Shown here in pieces: positions 1 through 15,500 of a stretch of 64,000 nt of DNA. A model generated the notes under the pieces. That model was not told the origin of the DNA, ran no database searches, and was given only the letters and a program-made list of their open reading frames with translations. The DNA is taken from the NCBI RefSeq assembly GCF_037392515.1, contig NC_090283.1, forward strand, positions 31,140,249-31,204,248, written 5' to 3'. Both the position numbers and the translations under genes were made by a program. The DNA is from Haliotis asinina (taxonomy: Eukaryota > Mollusca > Gastropoda > Lepetellida > Haliotidae). The number at the start of each line of letters is the position of its first letter. Within the stretch, counting starts at the first letter, position 1.

Positions 1-82
1 GCAGTGACGACTGCCACGAAGACGCTGCATGGACGGGAGGGACGATGGACGACTGCCACCATACCGACAGAAGCCCATAAAG

Positions 83-147
83 GCAAGTGTATATCTATTA
101 ACATCAACTCTTTCAAACACTAAACTCTTTATTATTTTTACTCTCAG
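83..147 (+). other. GC-AG mini-intron-like segment (first of ~236)
   Basis: This is the exemplar of the AT-rich 65-nt part of each monomer. It starts GCAAGT after an AAAG exon end, so the donor reads AG|GCAAGT, the strong U1-matching context typical of GC-AG introns. It carries CACTAAAC as a branch-point-like site about 25 nt before the end, then a pyrimidine-rich run ending CTCAG. The next copy lies at 284-348, leaving a 136-nt exon-like block at 148-283. In the copies I read the donor is GC, never GT. Acceptor loss was seen only at about 35,507 and 38,120, where CTCAT replaces CTCAG in two copies of one duplicated block. Whether it is ever spliced cannot be told from sequence. Confidence 0.6.
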
Positions 148-807
148 GACCCGGGACATCATCATCCTGGGGGCAGAAATGGACCGTGAAGTCCCCCAGA
201 GCCAGTGACGACTGCCACGAAGACGCTGCATGGACGGGAGGGACGATGGGCGACTGCCACCATGCCGACAGAAGCCCATAAAGGCAAGTATATATCTATT
301 AACATCAACTCTTTCAAACACTAAACTCTTTATTATCTTTACTCTCAGGACCCTGGACATCATCATCCTGGGGGCAGAAATGGAGCGTGAAGTCCCCCAG
401 AGGCAGTGACGACTGCCACGAAGACGCTCCATGGACGGGAAGGACGATGGACGACTGCCACCATACCGACAGAAGCCCATAAAGGCAAGTATATATCTAT
501 TAACATCAACTCTTTCAAACACTAAACTCTTTATTATCTTTAATCTCAGGACCCTGGACATCATCATCCTGGGGGCAGAAATGGACCGTGAAGTCCTCCA
601 GAGGCAGTGACGACTGCCACGAAGACGCTGCATGGACGGGAGGGACGATGGACGACTGCCACCATACCGACAGAAGCCCATAAAGGCAAGTATATATCTA
701 TTAACATCAACTCTTTCAAACACTAAACTCTTTATTATCTTTACTCTCAGGACCCTGGACATCATCATCCTGGGGGCAGAAATGGAGCGTGAAGTCCCCC
801 AGAGGCA

Positions 808-2815
808 GTGACGACTGCCACGAAGACGCTGCATGGACGGGAGGGACGATGGACGACTGCCACCATACCGACAGAGGCCCATAAAGGCAAGTATATATCT
901 ATTAACATCAACTCTTCAAACACTAAACTCTTTATTATCTTTACTCTCAGGACCCGGGACATCATCATCCTGGGTGCAGAAATGGACCGTGAAGTCCCCC
1001 AGAGGCAGTGACGACTGCCATGAAGACGCTGCATGGACGGGAGGGACGATGGGCGACTGCCACCATGCCGACAGAAGCCCATAAAGGCAAGTATATATCT
1101 ATTAACATCAACTCTTTCAAACACTAAACTCTTTATTATCTTTACTCTCAGGACCCTGGACATCATCATCCTGGGGGCAGAAATGGACCGTGAAGTCCCC
1201 CAGAGGCAGTGACGACTGCCACGAAGATGCTGCATGGACGGGAGGGACGATGGACGACTGCCACCATACCGACAGAAGCCCATAAACGCAAGTATATATC
1301 TATTAATATCAACTCTTTCAAACACTAAACTCTTTATTATCTTTACTCTCAGGACCCTGGACATCATCATCCTGGGGGCAGAAATGGACCGTGAAGTCCC
1401 CCAGAGGCAGTGACGACTGCCACGAAGACGCTGCATGGACGGGAGGGACGATGGGCGACTGCCACCATGCCGACAGAAGCCCATAAAGGCAAGTATATAT
1501 CTATTAACATCAACTCTTTCAAACACTAAACTCTTTATTATCTTTACTCTCAGGACCCGGGACATCATCATCCTGGGGGCAGAAATGGAGCGTGAAGTCC
1601 CCCAGAGGCAGTGACGACTGCCACGAAGACGCTGCATGGACGGCAAGGACGATGGACGACTGCCACCATACCGACAGAAGCCCATAAAGGCAAGTATATA
1701 TCTATTAACATCAACTCTTTCAAACACTAAACTCTTTATTATCTTTACTCTCAGGACCCTGGACATCATCATCCTGGGGGCAGAAATGGAGCGTGAAGTC
1801 CCCCAGAGGCAGTGACGACTGCCACGAAGACGCTGCATGGACGGGAGGGACGATGGACGACTGCCACCATACCGACAGAAGCCCATAAAGGCAAGTATAT
1901 ATCTATTAACATCAACTCTTCAAACACTAAACTCTTTATTATCTTTACTCTCAGGACCCGGGACATCATCATCCTGGGGGCAGAAATGGACCGTGAAGTC
2001 AACCAAAGGCAGTGACGACTGCCATGAAGACGCTGCATGGACGGGAGGGACGATGGGCGACTGCCACCATGCCGACAGAAGCCCATAAAGGCAAGTATAT
2101 ATCTATTAACATCAACTCTTTCAAACACTAAACTCTTTATTATCTTTACTCTCAGGACCCTGGACATCATCATCCTGGGGGCAGAAATGGACCGTGAAGT
2201 CCCCAAGAGGCAGTGACGACTGCCACGAAGATGCTGCATGGACGGGAGGGACGATGGACGACTGCCACCATACCGACAGAAGCCCATAAAGGCAAGTATA
2301 TATCTATTAATATCAACTCTTTCAAACACTAAACTCTTTATTATCTTTACTCTCAGGACCCTGGACATCATCATCCTGGGGGCAGAAATGGACCGTGAAG
2401 TCCCCCAGAGGCAGTGACGACTGCCACGAAGACGCTGCATGGACGGGAGGGACGATGGGCGACTGCCACCATGCCGACAGAAGCCCATAAAGGCAAGTAT
2501 ATATCTATTAACATCAACTCTTTCAAACACTAAACTCTTTATTATCTTTACTCTCAGGACCCGGGACATCATCATCCTGGGGGCAGAAATGGAGCGTGAA
2601 GTCCCCCAGAGGCAGTGACGACTGCCACGAAGACGCTGCATGGACGGCAAGGACGATGGACGACTGCCACCATACCGACAGAAGCCTATAAAGGCAAGTA
2701 TATATCTATTAACATCAACTCTTTCAAACACTAAACTCTTTATTATCTTTACTCTCAGGACCCTGGACATCATCATCCTGGGGGCAGAAATGGAGCGTGA
2801 AGTCCCCCAGAGGCA
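808..2815. repeat. Higher-order repeat, 5-mer of 1,004 bp, two tandem copies
   Basis: The 200-bp monomer variant recurs with exact 1,004-bp spacing (equivalent points 808, 1,812, 2,816). The five-monomer blocks 808-1,811 and 1,812-2,815 share nearly all diagnostic substitutions, including ATTAATATC and the ACGGCAAGG variant. A third block starts at 2,816 and then diverges within two to three monomers. This shows recent amplification of a five-monomer unit. Confidence 0.85.
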
Positions 2816-5800
2816 GTGACGACTGCCACGAAGACGCTGCATGGACGGGAGGGACGATGGACGACTGCCACCATACCGACAGAAGCCCATAAAGGCAAGT
2901 ATATATCTATTAACATCAACTCTTCAAACACTAAACTCTTTATTATCTTTACTCTCAGGACCCGGGACATCATCATCCTGGGGGCAGAAATGGACCGTGA
3001 AGTCCCCCAGAGGCAGTGACGACTGCCATGAAGACGCTGCATGGACGGGAGGGACGATGGACGACTGCCACCATGCCGACAGAAGCCCATAAAGGCAAGT
3101 ATATATCTATTAACATCAACTCTTTCAAACACTAAACTCTTTATTATCTTTACTCTCAGGACCCTGGACATCATCATCCTGGGGGCAGAAATGGAGCGTG
3201 AAGTCCCCCAGAGGCAGTGACGACTGCCATGAAGACACTGCATGGACGGGAGGGACGATGGGCGACTGCCACCATACCAACAGAGGCCCATAAAGGCAAG
3301 TATATATCTATTAACATCAACTCTTTCAAACACTAAACTCTTTATTATCTTTACTCTCAGGACCCTGGACATCATCATCCTGGGGGCAGAAATGGACCGC
3401 GAAGTCCCCCAGAGACAGTGACGACTGCCACGAAGACGTTCCATTTACGGGAGGGACGATGGGCGACTGCCACCATACCGACAGAAGCCCATAAAGGCAA
3501 GTATATATCTATTAACATCAACTCTTTCAAACACTAAACTCTTTATTATCTTTACTCTCAGGACCCTGGACATCATCATCCTGGGGGCAGAAATGGAGCA
3601 TGAAGTCCCCCAGAGGCAGTGACGACTGCCATGAAGACACTGCATGGACGGGAGGGACGATGGGCGACTGCCACCATACCAACAGAAGCCCATAAAGGCA
3701 AGTATATATCTATTAACATCAACTCTTCAAACACTAAACTCTTTATTATCTTTACTCTCAGGACCCTGGACATCATCATCCTGGGGGAAGAAATGGACCG
3801 TGAAGTCCCCCAGAGACAGTGACGACTGCCACGAAGACGCTGCATGGACGGGAGGGACGATGGGCGACTGCCACCATACCGACACAAGCCCATAAAGGCA
3901 AGTATATATATCTATTAACATCAACTCTTTCAAACACTAAACTCTTTATTATCTTTACTCTCAGGACCCTGGACATCATCATCCTGGGAGCAGAAATGGA
4001 GCGTGAAGTCCCCCAGAGGCAGGGACGACTGCCACGAAGACGCTGCATGGACGGGAGGGACGATGGACGACTGCCACCATACCGACAGAGGCCCATAAAG
4101 GCAAGTATATATCTATTAACATCAACTCTTTCAAACACTAAACTCTTTATTATCTTTACTCTCAGGACCCTGGACATCATCATCCTGGGGGCAGAAATGG
4201 AGCGTGAAGTCCCCCAGAGGCAGTGACGACTGCCACGAAGACGCTGCATGGACGGGAGGGACGATGGACGACTGCCACCATACCGACAGAGGCCCATAAA
4301 GGCAAGTATATATCTATTAACATCAACTCTTTCAAACACTAAACTCTTTATTATCTTTACTCTCAGTACCCTGGACATCATCATCCTGGGGGCAGAAATG
4401 GACCGTGAAGTCCCCCAGAGACAGTGACGACTGCCACGAAGACGTTCCATTTACGGGAGGGACGATGGGCGACTGCCACCATACCGACAGAGGCCCATAA
4501 AGGCAAGTATATATCTATTAACATCAACTCTTTCAAACACTAAACTCTTTATTATCTTTACTCTCAGGACCCTGGACATCATCATCCTGGGGGCAGAAAT
4601 GGAGCGTGAAGTCCCCCAGAGGCAGTGACGACTGCCACGAAGACGCTGCATGGACGGGAGGGACGATGGACGACTGCCACCATACCGACAGAGGCCCATA
4701 AAGGCAAGAATATATCTATTAACATCAACTCTGTCAAACACTAAACTCTTTATTATCTTTACTCTCAGGACCCTGGACATCATCATCCTGGGGGCAGAAA
4801 TGGAGCGTGAAGTCCCCCAGAGGCAGTGACGACTGCCACGAAGACGCTGCATGGACGGGAGGGACGATGGACGACTGCCACCATACCGACAGAAGCCCAT
4901 AAAGGCAAGTATATATCTATTAACATCAACTCTTTCAAACACTAAACTCTTTATTATCTTTACTCTCAGGACCCGGGACATCATCATCCTGGGGGCAGAA
5001 ATGGACCGTGAAGTCCCCCAGAGGCAGTGACGACTTCCATGAAGACGCTGCATGGACGGGAGGGACGATGGGCGACTGCCACCATACCGACAGAAGCCCA
5101 TAAAGGCAAGTATATATCTATTAACATCAACTCTTTCAAACACTAAACTTTTTATTATCTTTACTCTCAGGACCCGGGACATCATCATCCTGGGGGCAGA
5201 AATGGACCGTGAAGTCCCCAAGAGGCAGTGACGACTGCCACGAAGATGCTGCATGGACGGGAGGGACGATGGACGACTGCCACCATACCGACAGAAGCCC
5301 ATAAAGGCAAGTATATATCTATTAATATCAACTCTTTCAAACACTAAACTCTTTATTATCTTTACTCTCAGGACCCTGGACATCATCATCCTGGGGGCAG
5401 AAATGGAGCGTGAAGTCCCCCAGAGGCAGTGACGACTGCCACGAAGACGCTGCATGGACGGGAGGGACGATGGGCGACTGCCACCATGCCGACAGAAGCC
5501 CATAAAGGCAAGTATATATCTATTAACATCAACTCTTTCAAACACTAAACTCTTTATTATCTTTACTCTCAGGACCCGGGACATCATCATCCTGGGGGCA
5601 GAAATGGAGCGTGAAGTCCCCCAGAGGCAGTGACGACTGCCACGAAGACGCTGCATGGACGGCAAGGACGATGGACGACTGCCACCATACCGACAGAAGC
5701 CCATAAAGGCAAGTATATATCTATTAACATCAACTCTTTCAAACACTAAACTCTTTATTATCTTTACTCTCAGGACCCTGGACATCATCATCCTGGGGGC

Positions 5801-8105
5801 AGAAATGGAGCGTGAAGTCCCCCAGAGGCAGTGACGACTGCCACGAAGACGCTGCATGGACGGGAGGGACGATGGACGACTGCCACCATACCGACAGAAG
5901 CCCATAAAGGCAAGTATATATCTATTAACATCAACTCTTCAAACACTAAACTCTTTATTATCTTTACTCTCAGGACCCGGGACATCATCATCCTGGGGGC
6001 AGAAATGGACCGTGAAGTCCCCCAGAGGCAGTGACGACTGCCATGAAGACGCTGCATGGACGGGAGGGACGATGGACGACTGCCACCATGCCGACAGAAG
6101 CCCATAAAGGCAAGTATATATCTATTAACATCAACTCTTTCAAACACTAAACTCTTTATTATCTTTACTCTCAGGACCCTGGACATCATCATCCTGGGGG
6201 CAGAAATGGAGCGTGAAGTCCCCCAGAGGCAGTGACGACTGCCATGAAGACACTGCATGGACGGGAGGGACGATGGGCGACTGCCACCATACCAACAGAG
6301 GCCCATAAAGGCAAGTATATATCTATTAACATCAACTCTTTCAAACACTAAACTCTTTATTATCTTTACTCTCAGGACCCTGGACATCATCATCCTGGGG
6401 GCAGAAATGGACCGCGAAGTCCCCCAGAGACAGTGACGACTGCCACGAAGACGTTCCATTTACGGGAGGGACGATGGGCGACTGCCACCATACCGACACA
6501 AGCCCATAAAGGCAAGTATATATCTATTAACATCAACTCTTTCAAACACTAAACTCTTTATTATCTTTACTCTCAGGACCCTGGACATCATCATCCTGGG
6601 GGCAGAAATGGAGCATGAAGTCCCCCAGAGGCAGTGACGACTGCCATGAAGACACTGCATGGACGGGAGGGACGATGGGCGACTGCCACCATACCAACAG
6701 AGGCCCATAAAGGCAAGTATATATCTATTAACATCAACTCTTCAAACACTAAACTCTTTATTATCTTTACTCTCAGGACCCTGGACATCATCATCCTGGG
6801 GGCAGAAATGGACCGTGAAGTCCCCCAGAGACAGTGACGACTGCCACGAAGACGCTGCATGGACGGGAGGGACGATGGGCGACTGCCACCATACCGACAC
6901 AAGCCCATAAAGGCAAGTATATATATCTATTAACATCAACTCTTTCAAACACTAAACTCTTTATTATCTTTACTCTCAGGACCCTGGACATCATCATCCT
7001 GGGAGCAGAAATGGAGCGTGAAGTCCCCCAGAGGCAGGGACGACTGCCACGAAGACGCTGCATGGACGGGAGGGACGATGGACGACTGCCACCATACCGA
7101 CAGAGGCCCATAAAGGCAAGTATATATCTATTAACATCAACTCTTTCAAACACTAAACTCTTTATTATCTTTACTCTCAGGACCCTGGACATCATCATCC
7201 TGGGGGCAGAAATGGAGCGTGAAGTCCCCCAGAGGCAGTGACGACTGCCACGAAGACGCTGCATGGACGGGAGGGACGATGGACGACTGCCACCATACCG
7301 ACAGAGGCCCATAAAGGCAAGTATATATCTATTAACATCAACTCTTTCAAACACTAAACTCTTTATTATCTTTACTCTCAGTACCCTGGACATCATCATC
7401 CTGGGGGCAGAAATGGACCGTGAAGTCCCCCAGAGACAGTGACGACTGCCACGAAGACGTTCCATTTACGGGAGGGACGATGGGCGACTGCCACCATACC
7501 GACAGAGGCCCATAAAGGCAAGTATATATCTATTAACATCAACTCTTTCAAACACTAAACTCTTTATTATCTTTACTCTCAGGACCCTGGACATCATCAT
7601 CCTGGGGGCAGAAATGGAGCGTGAAGTCCCCCAGAGGCAGTGACGACTGCCACGAAGACGCTGCATGGACGGGAGGGACGATGGACGACTGCCACCATAC
7701 CGACAGAGGCCCATAAAGGCAAGTATATATCTATTAACATCAACTCTGTCAAACACTAAACTCTTTATTATCTTTACTCTCAGGACCCGGGACATCATCA
7801 TCCTGGGGGCAGAAATGGACCGTGAAGTCCCCCAGAGGCAGTGACGACTGCCACGAAGACGCTGCATGGACGGGAGGGACGATGGACGACTGCCACCATA
7901 CCGACAGAAGCCCATAAAGGCAAGTATATATCTATTAACATCAACTCTTTCAAACACTAAACTCTTTATTATCTTTACTCTCAGGACCCGGGACATCATC
8001 ATCCTGGGGGCAGAAATGGACCGTGAAGTCCCCCAGAGGCAGTGACGACTTCCATGAAGACGCTGCATGGACGGGAGGGACGATGGGCGACTGCCACCAT
8101 GCCGA
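2190..8105. repeat. Higher-order duplication, offset 3,015 bp
   Basis: Diagnostic variants recur exactly 3,015 bp apart (15 monomer lengths): ATTAATATC at 2,306/5,321, the ACGGCAAGG monomer, the TTCCATTTACGG variant at 3,430/6,445, the 203-bp monomer at about 3,900/6,915, the CAGGGACG variant at 4,020/7,035 and CTGTCAAAC at 4,731/7,746. The match runs from roughly 2,190 to 5,090 against 5,205 to 8,105 and then breaks down. Confidence 0.85.
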
Positions 8106-8470
8106 CAGAAGCCCATAAAGGCAAGTATATATCTATTAACATCAACTCTTTCAAACACTAAACTCTTTATTATCTTTACTCTCAGGACCCTGGACATCAT
8201 CATCCTGGGGGCAGAAATGGAGCGTGAAGTCCCCCAGAGGCAGTGACGACTGCCACGAAGACGCTCCATGGACGGGAAGGACGATGGACGACTGCCACCA
8301 TACCGACAGAGGCCCATAAAGGCAAGTATATATCTATTAACATCAACTCTTTCAAACACTAAACTCTTTATTATCTTTACTCTCAGGACCCTGGACATCA
8401 TCATCCTGGGGGCAGAAATGGACCGTGAAGTCCCCCAGAGACAGTGACGACTGCCACGAAGACGTTCCAT

Positions 8471-11400
8471 TTACGGGAGGGACGATGGGCGACTGCCACC
8501 ATACCGACAGAGGCCCATAAAGGCAAGTATATATCTATTAACATCAACTCTTTCAAACACTAAACTCTTTATTATCTTTACTCTCAGGACCCTGGACATC
8601 ATCATCCTGGGGGCAGAAATGGAGCGTGAAGTCCCCCAGAGGCAGTGACGACTGCCACGAAGACGCTGCATGGACGGGAGGGACGATGGACGACTGCCAC
8701 CATACCGACAGAGGCCCATAAAGGCAAGTATATATCTATTAACATCAACTCTGTCAAACACTAAACTCTTTATTATCTTTACTCTCAGGACCCTGGACAT
8801 CATCATCCTGGGGGCAGAAATGGACCGTGAAGTCCCCCAGAGGCAGTGACGACTGCCACGAAGACGCTGCATGGACGGGAGGGACGATGGACGACTGCCA
8901 CCATACCGACAGAAGCCCATAAAGGCAAGTATATATCTATTAACATCAACTCTTTCAAACACTAAACTCTTTATTATCTTTACTCTCAGGACCCGGGACA
9001 TCATCATCCTGGGGGCAGAAATGGACCGTGAAGTCCCCCAGAGGCAGTGACGACTTCCATGAAGACGCTGCATGGACGGGAGGGACGATGGGCGACTGCC
9101 ACCATGCCGACAGAAGCCCATAAAGGCAAGTATATATCTATTAACATCAACTCTTTCAAACACTAAACTCTTTATTATCTTTACTCTCAGGACCCTGGAC
9201 ATCATCATCCTGGGGGCAGAAATGGAGCGTGAAGTCCCCCAGAGGCAGTGACGACTGCCACGAAGACGCTCCATGGACGGGAAGGACGATGGACGACTGC
9301 CACCATACCGACAGGAGCCCATAAAGGCAAGTATATATCTATTAACATCAACTCTTTCAAACACTAAACTCTTTGTTATCTTTACTCTCAGGACCCTGGA
9401 CATCATCATCCTGGGGGAAGAAATGGACCGTGAAGTCCTCCAGAGGCAGTGACGACTGCCACGAAGACGCTGCATGGACGGGAGGGACGATGGACGACTG
9501 CCACCATACCGACAGAAGCCCATAAAGGCAAGTATATATCTATTAACATCAACTCTTTCAAACACTAAACTCTTTATTATCTTTACTCTCAGGACCCTGG
9601 ACATCATCATCCTGGGGGCAGAAATGGACCGTGAAGTCCCCCAGAGGCAGTGACGACTGCCACGAAGACGCTGCATGGACGGAAGGGACGATGGACGACT
9701 GCCACCATACCGACAGAGGCCCATAAAGGCAAGTATATATCTATTAACATCAACTCTTCAAACACTAAACTCTTTATTATCTTTACTCTCAGGACCCTGG
9801 ACATCATCATCCTGGGGGCAGAAATGGACCGTGAAGTCCCCCAGAGGCAGTGACGACTGCCACGAAGACGCTCCATGGACGGGAAGGACGATGGACGACT
9901 GCCACCATACCGACACAAGCCCATAAAGGCAAGTATATATCTATTAACATCAACTCTTTCAAACACTAAACTCTTTGTTATCTTTACTCTCAGGACCCTG
10001 GACATCATCATCCTGGGGAAGAAATGGACCGTGAAGTCCTCCAGAGGCAGTGACGACTGCCACGAAGACGCTGCATGGACGGGAGGGACGATGGACGACT
10101 GCCACCATACCGACAGAAGCCCATAAAGGCAAGTATATATCTATTAACATCAACTCTTTCAAACACTAAACTCTTTATTATCTTTACTCTCAGGACCCTG
10201 GACATCATCATCCTGGGGGCAGAAATGGACCGTGAAGTCCCCCAGAGGCAGTGACGACTGCCACGAAGACGCTGCATGGACGGAAGGGACGATGGACGAC
10301 TGCCACCATACCGACAGAGGCCCATAAAGGCAAGTATATATCTATTAACATCAACTCTTTCAAACACTAAACTCTTTATTATCTTTACTCTCAGGACCCT
10401 GGACATCATCATCCTGGGGGCAGAAATGGAGCGTGAAGTCCCCCAGAGGCAGTGACGACTGCCACGAAGACGCTGCATGGACGGGAGGGACGATGGACGA
10501 CTGCCACCATACCGACAGAGGCCCATAAAGGCAAGTATATATCTATTAACATCAACTCTTTCAAACACTAAACTCTTTATTATCTTTACTCTCAGTACCC
10601 TGGACATCATCATCCTGGGGGCAGAAATGGACCGTGAAGTCCCCCAGAGACAGTGACGACTGCCACGAAGACGTTCCATTTACGGGAGGGACGATGGGCG
10701 ACTGCCACCATACCGACAGAGGCCCATAAAGGCAAGTATATATCTATTAACATCAACTCTTTCAAACACTAAACTCTTTATTATCTTTACTCTCAGGACC
10801 CTGGACATCATCATCCTGGGGGCAGAAATGGAGCGTGAAGTCCCCCAGAGGCAGTGACGACTGCCACGAAGACGCTGCATGGACGGGAGGGACGATGGAC
10901 GACTGCCACCATACCGACAGAGGCCCATAAAGGCAAGTATATATCTATTAACATCAACTCTGTCAAACACTAAACTCTTTATTATCTTTACTCTCAGGAC
11001 CCTGGACATCATCATCCTGGGGGCAGAAATGGACCGTGAAGTGCCCCAGAGGCAGTGACGACTGCCACGAAGACGCTGCATGGACGGGAGGGACGATGGA
11101 CGACTGCCACCATACCGACAGAAGCCCATAAAGGCAAGTATATATCTATTAACATCAACTCTTTCAAACACTAAACTCTTTATTATCTTTACTCTCAGGA
11201 CCCGGGACATCATCATCCTGGGGGCAGAAATGGACCGTGAAGTCCCCCAGAGGCAGTGACGACTTCCATGAAGACGCTGCATGGACGGGAGGGACGATGG
11301 GCGACTGCCACCATGCCGACAGAAGCCCATAAAGGCAAGTATATATCTATTAACATCAACTCTTTCAAACACTAAACTCTTTATTATCTTTACTCTCAGG

Positions 11401-12535
11401 ACCCTGGACATCATCATCCTGGGGGCAGAAATGGAGCGTGAAGTCCCCCAGAGGCAGTGACGACTGCCACGAAGACGCTCCATGGACGGGAAGGACGATG
11501 GACGACTGCCACCATACCGACAGGAGCCCATAAAGGCAAGTATATATCTATTAACATCAACTCTTTCAAACACTAAACTCTTTGTTATCTTTACTCTCAG
11601 GACCCTGGACATCATCATCCTGGGGGAAGAAATGGACCGTGAAGTCCTCCAGAGGCAGTGACGACTGCCACGAAGACGCTGCATGGACGGGAGGGACGAT
11701 GGACGACTGCCACCATACCGACAGAAGCCCATAAAGGCAAGTATATATCTATTAACATCAACTCTTTCAAACACTAAACTCTTTATTATCTTTACTCTCA
11801 GGACCCTGGACATCATCATCCTGGGGGCAGAAATGGACCGTGAAGTCCCCCAGAGGCAGTGACGACTGCCACGAAGACGCTGCATGGACGGAAGGGACGA
11901 TGGACGACTGCCACCATACCGACAGAGGCCCATAAAGGCAAGTATATATCTATTAACATCAACTCTTCAAACACTAAACTCTTTATTATCTTTACTCTCA
12001 GGACCCTGGACATCATCATCCTGGGGGCAGAAATGGAGCGTGAAGTCCCCCAGAGGCAGTGACGACTGCCACGAAGACGCTCCATGGACGGGAAGGACGA
12101 TGGACGACTGCCACCATACCGACAGGAGCCCATAAAGGCAAGTATATATCTATTAACATCAACTCTTTCAAACACTAAACTCTTTGTTATCTTTACTCTC
12201 AGGACCCTGGACATCATCATCCTGGGGGAAGAAATGGACCGTGAAGTCCTCCAGAGGCAGTGACGACTGCCACGAAGACGCTGCATGGACGGGAGGGACG
12301 ATGGACGACTGCCACCATACCGACAGAAGCCCATAAAGGCAAGTATATATCTATTAACATCAACTCTTTCAAACACTAAACTCTTTATTATCTTTACTCT
12401 CAGGACCCTGGACATCATCATCCTGGGGGCAGAAATGGACCGTGAAGTCCCCCAGAGGCAGTGACGACTGCCACGAAGACGCTGCATGGACGGAAGGGAC
12501 GATGGACGACTGCCACCATACCGACAGAGGCCCAT
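8471..12535. repeat. Higher-order duplication, offset 2,209 bp
   Basis: The block starting just after a TTCCATTTACGG monomer at 8,471 repeats at 10,680 (offset 2,209) with the same succession of variants, and again at 18,917. The first copy has an extra one-base deletion at about 10,017 (CTGGGGAAG against CTGGGGGAAG) that the others lack. Confidence 0.8.
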
Positions 12536-15500
12536 AAAGGCAAGTATATATCTATTAACATCAACTCTTCAAACACTAAACTCTTTATTATCTTTACTCT
12601 CAGGACCCTGGACATCATCATCCTGGGGGCAGAAATGGACCGTGAAGTCCTACAGAGGCAGTGACGACTGCCACGAAGACACTGCATGGACGGGAGGGAC
12701 GATGGGCGACTGCCACCATACTGACAGAAGCCCATAAAGGCAAGTATATATCTTTTAACATCAACTCTTTCAAACACTAAACTCTTTATCATCTTTCCTC
12801 TCAGGACCCTGGACATCATCATCCTGGGGGCAGAAATGGAGCGTGAAGTCCCCCAGAGGCAGTGACGACTGCCATGAAGACACTGCATGGACGGGAGGGA
12901 CGATTTGCGACTGCCACCATACCAACAGAGGCACATAAAGGCAAGTATATATCTATTAACATCAACTCTTTCAAACACTAAACTCTTTATTATCTTTACT
13001 CTCAGTACCCTGGACATCATCATCCTGGGGGCAGAAATGGACCGTGAAGTCCCCCAGAGACAGTGACGACTGCCACGAAGACGTTCCATGGACGGGAGGG
13101 ACGATGGGCGACTGCCACCATACCGACAGAAGCCCATAAAGGCAAGTATATATCTATTAACATCAACTCTTTCAAACACTAAACTCTTTATTATCTTTAC
13201 TCTCAGGACCCTGGACATCATCATCCTGGGGGCAGAAATGGAGCATGAAGTCCCCCAGAGGCAGTGACGACTGCCATGAAGACACTGCATGGACGGGAGG
13301 GACGATGGGCGACTGCCACCATACCAACAGAGGCCCATAAAGGCAAGTATATATCTATTAACATCAACTCTTCAAACACTAAACTCTTTATTATCTTTAC
13401 TCTCAGGACCCTGGACATCATCATCCTGGGGGCAGAAATGGACCGTGAAGTCCCCCAGAGACAGTGACGACTGCCACGAAGACGCTGCATGGACGGGAGG
13501 GACGATGGGCGACTGCCACCATACCGACACAAGCCCATAAAGGCAAGTATATATATCTATTAACATCAACTCTTTCAAACACTAAACTCTTTATTATCTT
13601 TACTCTCAGGACCCTGGACATCATCATCCTGGGAGCAGAAATGGAGCGTGAAGTCCCCCAGAGGCAGGGACGACTGCCACGAAGACGCTGCATGGACGGG
13701 AGGGACGATGGACGACTGCCACCATACCGACAGAGGCCCATAAAGGCAAGTATATATCTATTAACATCAACTCTTTCAAACACTAAACTCTTTATTATCT
13801 TTACTCTCAGGACCCTGGACATCATCATCCTGGGGGCAGAAATGGAGCGTGAAGTCCCCCAGAGGCAGTGACGACTGCCACGAAGACGCTGCATGGACGG
13901 GAGGGACGATGGACGACTGCCACCATACCGACAGAGGCCCATAAAGGCAAGTATATATCTATTAACATCAACTCTTTCAAACACTAAACTCTTTATTATC
14001 TTTACTCTCAGTACCCTGGACATCATCATCCTGGGGGCAGAAATGGACCGTGAAGTCCCCCAGAGACAGTGACGACTGCCACGAAGACGTTCCATTTACG
14101 GGAGGGACGATGGGCGACTGCCACCATACCGACAGAGGCCCATAAAGGCAAGTATATATCTATTAACATCAACTCTTTCAAACACTAAACTCTTTATTAT
14201 CTTTACTCTCAGGACCCTGGACATCATCATCCTGGGGGCAGAAATGGAGCGTGAAGTCCCCCAGAGGCAGTGACGACTGCCACGAAGACACTGCATGGAC
14301 GGGAGGGACGATGGACGACTGCCACCATACCGACAGAGGCCCATAAAGGCAAGTATATATCTATTAACATCAACTCTGTCAAACACTAAACTCTTTATTA
14401 TCTTTACTCTCAGGACCCTGGACATCATCATCCTGGGGGCAGAAATGGACCGTGAAGTCCCCCAGAGGCAGTGACGACTGCCACGAAGACGCTGCATGGA
14501 CGGGAGGGACGATGGACGACTGCCACCATACCGACAGGAGCCCATAAAGGCAAGTATATATCTATTAACATCAACTCTTTCAAACACTAAACTCTTTGTT
14601 ATCTTTACTCTCAGGACCCTGGACATCATCATCCTGGGGGAAGAAATGGACCGTGAAGTCCTCCAGAGGCAGTGACGACTGCCACGAAGACGCTGCATGG
14701 ACGGGAGGGACGATGGACGACTGCCACCATACCGACAGAAGCCCATAAAGGCAAGTATATATCTATTAACATCAACTCTTTCAAACACTAAACTCTTTAT
14801 TATCTTTACTCTCAGGACCCTGGACATCATCATCCTGGGGGCAGAAATGGACCGTGAAGTCCCCCAGAGGCAGTGACGACTGCCACGAAGACGCTGCATG
14901 GACGGAAGGGACGATGGACGACTGCCACCATACCGACAGAGGCCCATAAAGGCAAGTATATATCTATTAACATCAACTCTTCAAACACTAAACTCTTTAT
15001 TATCTTTACTCTCAGGACCCTGGACATCATCATCCTGGGGGCAGAAATGGACCGTGAAGTCCTACAGAGGCAGTGACGACTGCCACGAAGACACTGCATG
15101 GACGGGAGGGACGATGGGCGACTGCCACCATACTGACAGAAGCCCATAAAGGCAAGTATATATCTTTTAACATCAACTCTTTCAAACACTAAACTCTTTA
15201 TCATCTTTCCTCTCAGGACCCTGGACATCATCATCCTGGGGGCAGAAATGGAGCGTGAAGTCCCCCAGAGGCAGTGACGACTGCCATGAAGACACTGCAT
15301 GGACGGGAGGGACGATTTGCGACTGCCACCATACCAACAGAGGCACATAAAGGCAAGTATATATCTATTAACATCAACTCTTTCAAACACTAAACTCTTT
15401 ATTATCTTTACTCTCAGTACCCTGGACATCATCATCCTGGGGGCAGAAATGGACCGTGAAGTCCCCCAGAGACAGTGACGACTGCCACGAAGACGTTCCA

